From NCBI GenBank assembly GCA_023052935.1, contig CM041294.1:44992736-45056735 (forward strand): 64,000 nt of DNA, written 5' to 3'. Position numbers and translations under genes: made by a program. Positions 46,605 to 58,059 of the stretch are shown here, one piece after another (positions within the stretch are counted from its first letter, which is position 1; every line of letters begins with the position of its first letter). The notes beneath the pieces were generated by a model. It saw only the letters and a program-made list of their open reading frames with translations. It was not told where the DNA came from and did no database searches. Source of the DNA: Piezodorus guildinii (lineage: Eukaryota > Arthropoda > Insecta > Hemiptera > Pentatomidae).

Positions 46605-46695
46605 GCTTAGTGTATTATTGTATGAATGTGATCTTAGTGCCATTGATGCTATTGTCCATTGAAACAAATTGTAATATATCTGAATTATTAAAAAA
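46605..46695 (+). mobile_element. 3' end of a poly(A) retroposon, second copy
   Basis: Same ordered blocks as at 18.56-18.66 kb (TATGAATGTGATCTTA, AACAAATTGTAATATATCTG) followed by a run of A. Confidence 0.55.
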
Positions 46696-46721
46696 AAAAA
46701 AAATAAATAAAATAAATAGTT

Positions 46722-46820
46722 TAGTATATAGCAAGTGTCCCTGCTGTTTCCAGGCTAAAAAGTTATAAACCGATATCACTCTCGACCGCCAATTTTTTTC
46801 ACAAATGTTTAGGTATCAAA
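46722..46820 (-). mobile_element. SINE-B fragment
   Basis: Reversed: TTGGCGGTCGAGAGTGATAT and AGCCTGGAAACAGCAGGGAC match the SINE-B body. Head and end missing. Confidence 0.5.
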
Positions 46821-48589
46821 ATAATAAAAATGGATAGAAAGTTTTTAAAAAAAAAGTCTTTTATCACATAATTAAAACGTTTATTAATTTATTTTATTTT
46901 TTTTTTTATTCTGAACTTTCAACACAAATGATTATTTGGAATTATTAACCCTCTGCACTGTTAACACCCTTTTCGCGAAAACGTACTCACAGTGATAATT
47001 TGTGTAAACGTTAAGAACAAGTAATGTATTGTAATGAATTTAGGTTTACATGTATTAGTAGCTATTGAAAAACACAAAAAAATAAATAAAAAATAAAAGT
47101 TTAGTTTTTAAAATATACTCTTACTACAATATAAAGTAAATTCAAAAGCAATACCTATTATGAATATTAGATTAATGTTTGGATGTGTAATATTAAATGG
47201 AATCTGAATGTTTCACTAATTTACATAAGGCTCAAATGATTAGAGAAGGTGCACTTCGCATTTATATTATTACGCATCTTGATATTTTTTTCATAATTTG
47301 ATCTACTTTGTTTGCTACTTTAAGAGAGGACTACAGGAAAATTTGAAGAAAACAAATGCGGTTGTTCAAGTTCATTCTACATAATCGCTAGTAAAATGTA
47401 ATGTTCCCTCAGAAGGACAACCGATTGCAAATGGGTAAATGTTCAGAGAGTGAACCTCAGACAGAATGGAATATTATAGAACTTGCTCTTAGCATATTGC
47501 TTTTGTCTCAACTAGTGTAATCTTTTTACACATACAAATATTAATGAGTAAAGATAATTGAGACGTCGATTTCCAAAAGGTACTAAAGGACATTTTTTAC
47601 GAAATTGATTTTTTGTCATATTTGTATTCTCATCATTTAGTTTTATGTAAATAATCTATTTGATGTTATCTAATGAATTCTCAAATCCTTAAAAAACGTG
47701 ATTTAGAAATGCGGTCATTTTCTAAAAGCACTAATTATGCATTTATTTTCGTTCCAAATCATTCTAAACAAAATCATTTCATAACTTTAATATGATGTTA
47801 TTATTATAGTAGAAAAATAATTCTAAATTTTAAGGCAGAAAGACCCAAATTAGCTAGTTTAATAATATAGTAATGAGAGATTTTCGCGCTTCCTGTAAAA
47901 TTTCCTATGAAATCCTGGAATAGTACTTCTTTTGAATCAACTCTCAATTTAATATATTTTATTTTTTACTTCTCAATTTTTAATTTTTATTTACTTCTCA
48001 AGTAAATAAAAATGTGTTTGTTCTGATTAAAAAACAGAAATAAAACATAGTATAGTTTACGAAAGGAAAATAACAGAATAACTTTTAGCTCTGAACTAAA
48101 TCATGAATTACTTTAATTCGCAAATTCAGCGTGAGAGGCTTGCCTATAAATGTTGTTTCCATTAGATTCATCTTCTGTTCGTTTATTTAGATTTAAGTCC
48201 CTTGCTTACTCCAATGTTTTTTTTTTTTTGTTTTTTTTTTATGCAACAGTAAGGATCAATAGTTACTAAACTGTTCTAACCATTGTGGATAGGTTACGAT
48301 GATTCGAAGATAAAAAAAAAAAAAAAAGTAAATCTGGCCAGGTCGGATGTGAAGCTGTTCTGCTTCTGACTATGGTTCGTTTACATATGCTCCGACTCCA
48401 CGGTCTCAATTTCAATTTTGGTTTATTATTTTCAATAATCAACCATTGTAATCGACAAAAAAATAAATAAATAATACCCCCCCCCCCCGCCTTCAACATT
48501 TGAGGGCTTACGTTTCAAGATGCGTAGAACCCGAATAATGAATAAAAAATCCGTTTGTCCGCCGTCCACGGCATTTTTTCGAAATTATT
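46821..48589. other. AT-rich DNA, no gene recognised
   Basis: No gene. A run of C occurs at about 48477-48488, and homopolymer T and A runs near 48217-48240 and 48312-48326. Confidence 0.45.
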
Positions 48590-49190
48590 TGCCCAATTTT
48601 TTTGAAATTCGCCGCAAAAATACTAGGGCATGCCACGATGATCCTAACGTTGATATCAGCTGGTTATTTTTAAAATGGCAGTCGATTAAAAGTGATAAAA
48701 TTGAATAACTCAGTAATTTTTGATGATAGAGAAAAAATTTATTAATATTTTTTAATAAGAAAAACCCGCAAATAATTATGAAAAAGAGAAAAAATAAAAG
48801 AAAAAAAGTGATTTTTTTTTCATAATTACGCCTATAACTATTTATTTTTGAAGTTAGAGAAATTTTTTGTAGAGTTTTAGAATCAGTTAAGCCCGATATA
48901 CAAAGAGAAGAAGAAAAAAAAAAATCTTGTATGTTCAAGCCAAAACTTAAAAGAGATGTGACTCCCTGATAACTCGGTTATTATTGATAGTAGAGAAAAA
49001 AATGTTAAGTGTTCTGGAATCAGGGAATTTTATTTGAATTATTTGTATGAAAATCAAAAGAAAAGGAAATATTAACGCAATGGTGCTATGCTATTTTCCT
49101 TTTAATGATTTATTTCATATCAATCAATCGCCTACATATAGTTTTATAAATAGTTATACCCTAATTTTTATTTGGAAATAATAAACTATT
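48590..49190 (+). repeat. Repeat C, copy 2
   Basis: Same block order as 43078-43560 (TTTGAAATTCGCCGCAAAAA, TACTAGGGCATGCCACGATG, TATCAGCTGGTTATTTTT, TGGCAGTCGATTAAAAGTG). At least three later units built on TAACTCGGTTATTATTGAT / GATAGAGAAAAA follow. The copies differ in unit number. Confidence 0.65.
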
Positions 49191-50691
49191 GTGTAATTAT
49201 TTGAAGGGTTTTTTATATTTTTTTAAAGTAGAATAGTTTATTCATTTATTAAGTATTTTATTTATTAAGCCTATATGAAATTCCTTAATAAGGAACTTTT
49301 TTTTTTATCGTAAATTAATAATAAAGATGGGGCTACTGATATAATTTAATAGCAAAGGGTGATGGACAAAAGTTATTGCTTCTTCAATATGGAACCAGAC
49401 ACCGAATTTAAATAACAAGTAAAGCCCTGCAAACTGCATGCATTTCTCGCATGAATAATGGATGCTTGTATTGTAGTGAGTATGCAAATTGAGGACCTAC
49501 CTAAAAATAACTAGAATATTACTGATGCAGTCTTAATTGTTCTTGTACAAATGATCTCAGAGCTTGCGGTGCGGATATATTTAAATTGTAGCCTTGCTAT
49601 GAAATCAAGATAGTGCATTAAATAAATATGTTTTTTATGTTTATGATATATATGCTTTTGCTCACCGCTAATAAACATTGAAGTATTTAAAAAAAAAAAA
49701 CTTAAGTTAGAAAGTTTTTGGTTATTTGAATTCGCAAGCGATGAAAGAACAGATTTTTACTCGTTCTTGTATATTGTACATTTCTTATCATCAAATCATT
49801 ATATAAACTTTAATAACAGAAAAAAATATTCCAGAATGTTGAATATATTTATTGTGATTCACTTATTGTTGAAGGTTAAAAAAATGGGATTTGAAACATA
49901 TTTTTCATTTTTTACTTAACTGTTTTTGAATAAAAAAAATGAAACTTTTTTTATTGCTGGCATATTTAAAACAGAATATAGGATATAGTGTGTAAGAGAA
50001 AAAGAAGTTTGTGTAAAATAAAAATAAATAAATAACTATAAATATGTATTACTCGAACCCTTAGGTATAATCCACCACCATATACATCGTATTCGATTAG
50101 AAAGACTTCCAAGATTAGGAATGAGTAGAGGTATATATTTTTCAATATGATCATGTGCGAAATGTTATCACACTACATATTATTAATAGTACCTTGTTCC
50201 TATTATTTCTCTTTTCTTATCTACTTTGAGATGTATTTAGAAAAAGTTTATAAAATAGATATAATCCTTTGCAAACAAATTATCTTGGGTTTTTATTAAT
50301 TATGTTCCTTAAATGGTTCGGATCAAACGTCGTCATTTATTCCTAAAACCCTTTTTTGCTCCCTCGATACTCTGATGGCCCACCATGATATATAGTTTTA
50401 AGTGAGTATGTGAGCAAATATTTATCACAGTTTCTCACACTAGGCACTTCGAAACATAAGGTAGATGGTCTGTCAACCTGCTTTTACTGTCTTATAAAGC
50501 TTAATTTAGTAGGTCTTGCTGAGACAGACTATTCCATGCTTCTCTTTTAAGAGCATTGTTATGACCTGTTGATAAATAATTCATATATATTTTTTTAGTT
50601 ATAAATATAGCCATATAGCCAAGTTATAAATTAATTAACGTCCTTGGTTATATTTAATTTGTTTTCAGCTTTGTCTTATCTAATCTATTAT
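49191..50691. other. AT-rich DNA, no gene recognised
   Basis: No coding frame, RNA gene or recognisable repeat. Confidence 0.5.
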
Positions 50692-50985
50692 ATAAAAACA
50701 AACTATACCTCTCTAACCTATGTCTTGGGTTCAGTAAATTGGATGTTCGTACTGCTCCTGGGTCAATGGCTTACGTGAAAGGTGGTGATTGATCGAGATC
50801 GCACTCGGTCGGCAGGTTTTCCCCCTCTTACAGAGGCTTAGTGTGCCCCAGTAGGAACTACCTACCCTTGGGTCGCCCCACGGCTGAATGAGCAGAGTAA
50901 ATAATTATTCTACCACAGCCGGGGTTTGATCACGTGACCCGTAGAACACTAGACTAGTCTTCTATTAACTGCATCCTGCCACAAT
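50692..50985 (-). mobile_element. SINE-B, near full-length diverged copy
   Basis: Minus-strand SINE-B with a head (reversed GCAGGATGCAGTTAATAGAA), a B-box region in GATCAAACCCC, the body motif CTGCCGACCGAGTGCGATC and the end near 50692. Diverged from the copy at 26.67 kb. Confidence 0.65.
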
Positions 50986-51440
50986 CTGCCCATTATATAC
51001 AATTTTCTTTATGTCGTTTGTCGTTTATTTAGAAATGAATCTTTCAGCATAAATATTGATAGTCGAATGTTGGAAAATCCTGAAAGAAGATCTGGCGTGT
51101 GGCGTTCAAGAAAAAAAAATTAATGCCTTCCATCTTCCATCTGTGCACCTTTCATTATTTGACGGAATTGGAATACAACTAAAATCTTAAATTATTATAA
51201 ATTCTCTACCGCTTCTCTATTGGAATGAAACAAGCCACTTTATCATTCCTAGCCAATCTTTATCGTTCATTTTTTTTATTCATTTAATGTCACTTTATGC
51301 TACTGTAGCTAATCAGACGACATTATTGTCCATGAACTGCCAAAAAACGTAAAATTAAATTTTTTAAGCCACATCATTTAGGTATAATATCAGTATTATC
51401 CCGAATTTCACTTTTGCTGATCTTAAAAGGTTTAATAGTC
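50986..51440. other. AT-rich DNA with a short SINE-A 3' end
   Basis: At 51272-51330 a minus-strand SINE-A tail is visible (ATTTAATGTCACTTTATGCT, GTAGCTAATCAGACGA). No gene. Confidence 0.5.
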
Positions 51441-52140
51441 TTAAGGCGCGGCCACACTTAGCGGGGTGGAGAGTTGAGGAAAGAAAAGACGATTTTTCAA
51501 GGTGGCTACACTTATCGGAGAGGTAAGGAAATCGCCTACCCCCATCTACCTTCCTGAGGACAACCCCTTCCAACTCAAGCAGGAAAAGTTCATTGATTGT
51601 CGAATTGTTCATCGTGTATTTACCTTTTTATTTTATGTTTTATTGTTTTAATAAATTACAGTGAGTAGCAGCAGTTCAGAAGAATATTTTGTCATACAAA
51701 TCCAGGATCCAGGATCATACTGCTCCTTATATTTTTCAACTGTTGAAATAAGTTCTTGTTCCATCTCGGGACAGAATAAAAACAATAGTAACAATAGAAA
51801 ACGACAGAAATTAGTAGGAGGCACGAATTGGAGTCTAGGGGGAACCGATCACGCAGTAGTAGGGCCGAAGTCTATCGAACCCCCGCGGACTCGACATTAC
51901 CCTTCGTTTCCCTGGCCACACTAAGCGGAGTGGATAGGCGGGGAATGGAAATTTGTCTTTCGAATCCTCTTCTCTACAAGTGCCATCGGAGTCGACCGAC
52001 GATTGCCTTTCACTGAGTATGGCCACTCTTCGGGCAATTCTAATGGGATTCCTGTGTAAATAATGTCATTTGGATTCGATCGGGAAATTCGTCTTTCCTT
52101 TTCTCGCCTTTCCACTCCGTCAAGTGTGGCCGGGTCTTCA
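51441..52140. mobile_element. DNA-transposon-like element with repeated terminal inverted repeats
   Basis: The left end (GGCGCGGCCACACTTAGCGG at 51445) and the right end reversed (GACCCGGCCACACTTGACGG) share about 55 bp at roughly 75% identity. More copies of the same end lie inside: GGTGGCTACACTTATCGGAG near 51501 and CTGGCCACACTAAGCGGAG near 51910. The interior has no intact transposase; a minus-strand frame begins MNNSTINELFLLELEG. GGCCACAC ends occur in some PIF/Harbinger-like elements, but the superfamily is uncertain because no target duplication is clear. Confidence 0.55.
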
Positions 52141-53039
52141 AATCCTAATAGTCGAGTTTTTGCTCATCAATGTAGCTAGGAACTGTAATGTCTTATAACA
52201 ATCGCTTTTCTTTTCTTATGTAATTTTCCTCCATTGGATCAAAATGCCATTACTGAGCCTTTTATTGTCTTATTTAATATTTAAATTTCTTGACGATGTT
52301 ATTCCATGCAAAATATGGTGAATACTAGTAACTAATACAGGACTTTCTTTCTCTTCCTTTTATGATATTAATAATAATCTCGTACAGAGGATATTAATTT
52401 CGCCTAATTAGCTAACTGAGATACATTGTTTAAGATAATCTGTAATTATACCCGCTGGCTGGGTAGACCACCTACACTTAGGCCCCAGCTAAATGCATAG
52501 CTAATGCTGATGGCGGGGAGGGGATAGTACAAATAGCATTTAAATTAGCCGAGGCAGTCTATTGTATTTACATTGCAAATACATTTGCCACTTCTATCCC
52601 TGTTCATATCCGAATAGAATGAATTGTGTTAATTTATTCTGCGGTCGTTCTTAATCGATTTATATATGTTTGTTATAGACATAACTAATTACTATACAAA
52701 CTGAGCATAACTCAGAAGGTGTGAATCCACAGTAAGAGGCGCTATTATGGGAAGTGGGAATTTTCATCGTTAATGTTTTGATTCTTTGAGGTTCGATCAG
52801 GTTCCAAACTAAATCACTTCCTTTGATCTGTTTTATTTAGTTTGTTTAATAAATTAAACATAATTTATTTAATTACGTCATTGAAAATGTAACGGGTATC
52901 GAGAGATGTTTATATCTGGTTGGTTAATCCCATTAATTAATCCCCATTAATTAATTAATTAATCCCGGTTCTAGAGTGTGTCGATGATTTGGTATTGCTG
53001 AGGGAAGACGTGGGAACTATACAAATAAATACAAGTACG
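52141..53039. other. Unassigned stretch, no gene recognised
   Basis: A GC-richer patch at 52448-52560 and an AATT-rich simple repeat (ATTAATTAATTAATTAATCC) near 52945-52968. No gene. Confidence 0.4.
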
Positions 53040-53545
53040 ATAATGAAAACCGGTTATTAGTAGTAGAAGCGGTGACGATCTTGGTGATATTTATATGTCA
53101 GGAAATACGTTTGAAAACGTAGAGAAATTTACGTATTTAAGTTCTATGATAACTATAAAAAACGAAATCCAGAAGGAAATAAAGTCGCGGTTAAAAGCAA
53201 AAAATGCGTTATTATTCAGTTGCGAAATTAGCTTAGCTCGTGGCTTCTAGGAAGAAACTATAATGTTAGAATTTATAAAACTATTATTCTCTGGACGTTT
53301 GAATACGGATGTGAAAACTGGTGGTTTACTTTAAAGGATGAACAGCGTCATAAGGTTTTTGAGAATGAGGCACTATCTAAGATATTGGGTGTAAAGAGAG
53401 ATTAGGCCACTGGTATGATTTCAGGGACTTGAGCTTGAACGGTGATCACCTGTAGAATCTTTGTCGGCAAATTTGGTGTTATCGACATCTAACCTTCTGG
53501 TTCGGTTAGCCTATTATTATTATTATTATTATTTATATTTTGATT
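53040..53545 (+). pseudogene. LINE reverse transcriptase C-terminal remnant with ATT tail
   Basis: The frame reads SGDDLGDIYMSGNTFENVEK, FTYLSSMIT (motif E position), NEIQKEIKSRLKAKNALL, then a stop, and in another frame NVRIYKTIILWTFEYGCENW, WWFTLKDEQRHKVFENEAL and SKILGVKRD. This matches the animal LINE pattern 'FKYLG...T...EI..R...........IYKT.I.....YGCE.W.LT...E..L.VFE...LRKI.G..RD'. The 3' part holds CTTGAACGGTGATCACC and an ATT repeat tail (53512-53535), shared with 41.70-41.87 kb. It is inactive through stops and shifts. The clade is not certain. Confidence 0.7.
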
Positions 53546-53796
53546 CAAATACAAAACAATAGCAGTACGTGTTTAAGTTACCCACTGAAGTCTTTTTTTT
53601 AGATGACATGTAGTGAAATTATATGTTTAATTATAAACTAAAATGAAATTATAAGGGCGTCGACAGGAATTTCGTTAGGTAGGGGGTCAAGTAGGTTTAA
53701 AATCGTTATGGGCCAAGTCAGTCACAAATATACATTATTTTTCTAAACACTGCATCTTTACATGTTAATTTAAAATTTTATTACGTGCTTGAAAGT

Positions 53797-53855
53797 AGAG
53801 CTGAGGGGCTAGCGCGCTAGTCTCCAACGCTGAAGGTTGTAAGTTCGAATCCCTT
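53797..53855 (+). pseudogene. tRNA-Trp-like sequence (tRNA pseudogene or SINE head)
   Basis: GGGGCTAGCGCGCTAGTC followed by TCCAACGCTGAAGGTTGTAA and a perfect B box in GTTCGAATCCC. The loop shows CTCCAAC, an anticodon CCA (Trp), and the variable/T-arm part resembles animal tRNA-Trp. Stem pairing in the acceptor and anticodon arms is poor, so it is unlikely to be functional. It stands directly before a HINE-like copy. Confidence 0.5.
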
Positions 53856-53884
53856 TATTTTATTTTTTTAACATGCATTTTTCA

Positions 53885-54458
53885 CGTTTTTACGATTTAG
53901 TTTAAACTCGGTATATCGTTGCAAAAAATAATGGGCTTTCATATCATGTAGGTTCCATTGTGAATGAAACAGTCCGACAGGTCTTAAATGTCAATATTTT
54001 AAATTTTCTTCTTCTAAAGTACCTTTAATTTTGTAGATTTTATAAAAATAACTATATTATCTTGTTACCACTGATAAAAAAACAGATAAATATATAAGTT
54101 GAACGAATTCGATATCTAACTAAAGGAGAAAACTGAAAACATATTTTTTTTATTGGAATTTTTTAACTTAAGAACAGTAATATACAAGTATGATATACCG
54201 TTGGAAAGCTAAAGATTTTAGACTAAATATTATCTCATACACAAGAGAGTGATGAAAAGCCGATAAAACTAAGTGATTCTTTTAGATAATAATATAATCG
54301 ATTTTTAATCAAACACATGTTTCTATAGAAATTCCATTTAACTAATTATTTAATGGTTTCACTCATTTTTATCTCTTGCTGTATTTGAAAATTCTTTAAT
54401 TGATTCTAAAAACGGAGGTAAGTGAAAGTTGTGTGTTGCCCGCAATAGATTTTTTTAC
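53885..54458 (-). mobile_element. HINE-like element, 3'-truncated, in tandem
   Basis: Minus-strand copy whose 5' end (AAAAAAATCTATTGCGGGCA, reversed from 54458) directly follows the 3' end of the copy at 54460-54650. It runs through the usual order to the segment preceding the microsatellite position and stops near 53885. Confidence 0.75.
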
Positions 54459-54459
54459 T

Positions 54460-54650
54460 TTCACTTAGTATATATAGTTAGGGAAAGTATTACGATCGTG
54501 AAAATTTCCGAATTCTAGTTTTCAACGGAAATACACGTTTTAGGGTCCCCTGAATCCAAATAACCAAGTCCCGCAAAAATTTCTTTAAATTGGTTTTAAC
54601 AGCCTAGGTAGGTGAAAATCGTGTGTTGCCCGCACCAGATTTTTGCAATA
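54460..54650 (-). mobile_element. HINE-like element, both ends kept, middle deleted
   Basis: Reversed, it begins AAAAATCTGGTGCGGGCAAC with a subterminal inverted repeat, TTTTCACCTACCTAG. It then jumps to TTGCGGGACTTGG and ends CTATATATACTAAGTGAAAG. About 190 bp remain. Together with the previous entry it forms a head-to-tail array. Confidence 0.75.
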
Positions 54651-55442
54651 CGAAATAACATTAAAATTATTACGATATTGTTTATATAGAAATAATAATA
54701 TGGTGATTAAAAATGCGAGGATATTTTTTATGCCAAAAAAAAGGTACAAAAAAATTTTCATGAAAAAAAGGGGAAAAAAAAAAGGAAGGAATTTCTGTAT
54801 TAGGACACCCGAATCACCTAGCGGTATAAAATATACTTACGCACCGATCCTCATACCTACCAAATATACAGACAAAAATCGGTCGAACTGTTTCGGAGGA
54901 GTACGACCACCAAAAACTCGAGTTTTGTACATTTCAGATTAAATTGAAGAATAGATTTGAAATTAAATTCAATAAGTTTCTAGCATATTTTTTAAAGTGC
55001 ATCACACTTTCAATAAATAGCATCAGCGAAAAGAACTAGATTCGATTGACAGACTCGCAATAAGTTGTTTATAGGAAGTAAGTTACACGGCCGCAAATTA
55101 ATTACCGCATAAAGTTGTTGATAAGAAGTGAAGAGGGCTTTCTAGAGAGCAGCCCTTTCAATGCCAACTTCTTTTCAACTCTTCCTATTCCTCTAATTAT
55201 TTTTGACGTTTCTTTTCATTTAATTGTACAATTACAAAGTTTTTAATAATTATCATTGCGGTTTTCTCTATCAATTAATTTTTACTTTCAGTAAGTTTTA
55301 CAGTACAGTATAAAACTTCTTTGTCTATGATATATGATCAAATAGTGGTTGCTTAATAAGAAATTAAATTTGTTATTTTCATAGATTGTTGCTTTGAAAC
55401 ATCTCTACCGAATTTCATTTCGAAGAAAAAATAAGATAATTT
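54651..55442. other. Unassigned stretch
   Basis: Near 54805-54945 lies a phrase (CCGATCCTCATACCTACC, AAAATCGGTCGAACTGTTTC, GGAGGAGTACGACC) of a kind often seen in arthropod repeats, but I cannot name its family. No gene. Confidence 0.35.
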
Positions 55443-55985
55443 TGCAATGCATACGTTGTCAGCAATAGGGCCACACAAAAGCGTTTTGCAATCACCACCG
55501 AAATACGATATGTACGCTGTGGCCAGGGCCATGATAGCACTGCCTACAGCAAAACTCGAGACAGCGCAGCAACCTGCGCCAACTGTGGGGGGTCGCACCC
55601 TGCAGGGGTTGCCAGACCCTCAAAGAACTGAGGGCAGCCAGACATCTTCGAAAACACCCTCACAGTCCATCGCAAGTTCAAAGCAGTCCCCTACCTCCTC
55701 CCTCCTTCCCCCCCCAGTGAACGCAACCTCAACAGCTTCCTCCAGTAATAGCGATACAAGAATCACCTCAGCCGAAGTAGCCTCCACGACATGTTCCAGT
55801 GAGGGCATCAGCATTTTATCAGCACAATGCTTCAGGACAATCAAACATCACCGAACCTCCGATTCATAACTATGCAGCTTCAGAGCAGCTATCCAGCCTT
55901 GTTGCCAGCTTGAACAACCTCATCCATCCTCTTTTCAGTCTACTACAACAACAGGTAACCCATGCCTTATACCCTGGACATGGCC
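55443..55985 (+). pseudogene. Jockey-clade ORF1 (gag), C-terminal remnant
   Basis: The frame from 55443 reads ATQKRFAITTEIRYVRCGQG, HDSTAYSKTRDSAAT and CANCGGSHPAG: the second and third zinc knuckles of a Jockey gag with several Cys lost. Near 55600 the frame shifts into the open frame of 55447-55869 (Ser/Thr-rich), and near 55820 into the frame ending at 55990, which contains SEQLSSLVASLNNLIHPLFS, a typical gag C-terminal helix. It overlaps the start of the endonuclease ORF, as in intact Jockey elements. Two frameshifts make it inactive. Confidence 0.75.
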
Positions 55986-56556
55986 AATAATCAGTTGACT
56001 GTGGGCTCCATGTCTATTATACTCTGGAACGCAAACGGTATTAACCAACACAGAACTGAACTATTCATATATTTGCACTGTAAATGGACAGACATTGCAC
56101 TAATAAAAGAAACACACTTAACTCCACATTCTAAATTTTACATCCCTGGATACCAAATATACAGAACTGATTTCCCTGACGACACAGCGCTCGGTAGGAC
56201 TGCAATACTAATTAAAACTTCACTAAAGCACAACGCAGTACATCTATCCATCACACCAGATATACAAACCACAGCTATCACATTGCACACTCGACACCAA
56301 AACATTACTTTTGCTGCCGTCTACTGCCCTCCGAGGTACGTTCTGACAACGGCCATGTTTTGCGACTTCTTCAGGCATCTAGGAAAATTTTTTATCGCAT
56401 GTGGGGATTACAATGCTGGCGATCACGACTGTGTACTCCTGGAGGAAGAAACCTGAAGTCTACCATCCATGAACTCTCATTAGACACTATCTCACCTAAC
56501 ACACCATCTTACTGGCTAACCTCGAGACGGAAAACACCCGACCTCTTAGATTTTAT
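55962..56556 (+). pseudogene. Jockey-clade ORF2, endonuclease domain remnant
   Basis: Open frame 55962-56456 starts near MSIILWNANGINQHRTEL (catalytic Asn), then IALIKETHLTPHS (Glu), LGRTAILIKTSL, TFAAVYCPP and FFIACGDYNAGDHD (Asp, Asn). After a frameshift near 56440 the text continues GRNLKSTIHELSLDTIS, PSYWLTSRRKTPDLLDFI. It stops there, before the SDH motif and before the reverse transcriptase. So it is a classical Jockey endonuclease with its active-site residues up to that point intact, but cut short. The break coincides with a HINE-like 3' terminus. Confidence 0.85.
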
Positions 56557-56582
56557 TACTTTCACTTACTATATATAGTAAA
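56557..56582 (-). repeat. Solo HINE-like 3' terminus
   Basis: TTACTTTCACTTACTATATA followed by TAGTAA: the exact 26-base 3' end of the HINE family in minus orientation, with its 16-base palindrome. No family sequence follows on the right. It joins directly to the truncated Jockey endonuclease on the left. Confidence 0.75.
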
Positions 56583-56946
56583 TCTCCAAATTATTACTTT
56601 TAAATGCTCATTTGTACCAAGAGATAACCTAATACACTATTCCATATGTGGTAATCATTTTCCAAATTAAAGTCATTTTTAAAATAATGATTCTTTTTCT
56701 TTGTTTTTTATTTCGCCATTAACTCAACTTTTTCTCCAGTGTATCGTAGTTTTCAAAGGGAATATATTATTTATCGAATGATGGCCGTGGGCGTCTCGCT
56801 GACTTCTATTGTGTTTCCGCTTTGCGCTCAATAGCTATAAATATTTATGTTGTTTTGAACAATACTGATATTATAGCGAATGCACTTTTATCGCTGAAAA
56901 AGAGAGATAAAAAATAAATAAAGCTTTAGATAAATTTAGTGGAACT

Positions 56947-56988
<42 letters not shown>

Positions 56989-57044
56989 ATATACACACAA
57001 GTTTATATAAAATATAAAACGAGGCAGAATGTCATTTTTTAATG
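56583..57044. other. AT-rich DNA with (TA)n tract
   Basis: (TA)n at 56950-56993, interrupted in the middle. No gene recognised. Confidence 0.5.
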
Positions 57045-57725
57045 GTAGGTCAAAAAAGTTTCCATACACTTTCAATATTAATCCTATTTGTTGTATTATG
57101 ACCGTCTTTCCAGTGTTATATGTATGAATCTTATCTCGATTATCAAATCTTAGTTCAGTAGCAATTTAGCTTGGGCATGGGAAACTGATATCTTTTCAAT
57201 ATGCGCTTTTTTTCGTGGTTTGAGATGGCTCATGGTTCGCAATCTTTATAAGAAAAATTGCATATCTGTTAAATAAGTCACATTCTGCTGTAAAGTGTGG
57301 ATTACAAAGACATAGAGAGTTAAAATCTTGCTGAAAGACGGAAGACTAGAGAATCGCCGGGGCGGGTCATCCTTCCTAAAGTCCTTGCAAATCCTCACAC
57401 TACCGGCACCTCAATGGCCATCATAATAAATAGGTACTATGGGATTCAAGTCCATTTTAAAATATTCTAAGAACGGAAGGATACAGTGGTCAAGACGCAA
57501 GAAGAAAGCCCTTCTTCAGTGAGTTAAATCAGAAGTATCGGCTGTAATTTCCTAGGAAGTTTGTAAATAAACCTAAATATTTCTGTGAACGGGTCATTTA
57601 CCTGAGGAATCCAAATTTAATATTTTTGGGCCAAATGTAAGGTCAAAAGTGTGGAGGAAATCAAGCTCAGCTTTCATAAATAAGAATTTATTTATGGATG
57701 TATTGAACTTTTTTGAGTAAGCGTA
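57045..57725 (+). pseudogene. Tc1-like transposase remnant
   Basis: Starts with a possible inverted-repeat end, GGTCAAAAAAGTTTCCATAC. Decayed frames then read LKDGRLENRRG (linker), LANPHTTGTSMAI and LPEESKFNIFGPNVRSKVWR and SSSAFINKNL. The last matches the Tc1 block around the second catalytic Asp (SDESKFNLFG..G...VWR.....NPKN). Here SDE has become PEE, so the Asp is lost. Many frameshifts. The right end dissolves into a (TA)n tract at 57725. Confidence 0.65.
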
Positions 57726-58059
57726 TATATATATATATATATATATAATTATAATATTAAGTTCCATTTATTAGTAATATAGGGTTTAGAACTTTTGGAT
57801 GTCTGAAATGGTGGCCCACCTGAAGAGTTTACCTCAGGCTGCCTAGGAGGGAGAGAATTTATCTGCTCCAAGTTATGAACGGACCTTTTAGCTGGAATGG
57901 CGTCACGTTTAAGCACTATGCCTCTACCTTATATTTGATATATATTGAATTATAGTTACGAATACTGCACGTATTTTTTTTTTAATTAAGGGAGTTTATT
58001 TATTTGTATTCCTAGTTGAATTAATAAAAATAACACTGTTTTTAAATAGAACTTTAAAA
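57726..58059. other. Unassigned stretch, no gene recognised
   Basis: A slightly GC-richer patch at 57790-57920 without motif, then AT-rich sequence ending in an A run at 58055-58074. Confidence 0.4.

Noticed and set aside
51441..52140. Firm assignment of the inverted-repeat element to PIF/Harbinger
   Set aside because: The end sequence is suggestive only; the target duplication is unclear and no DDE domain is readable.
53040..53545. Assignment of this LINE remnant to the RTE clade
   Set aside because: The surviving region is outside the diagnostic endonuclease and catalytic motifs; several LINE clades share this C-terminal pattern, so I left the clade open.
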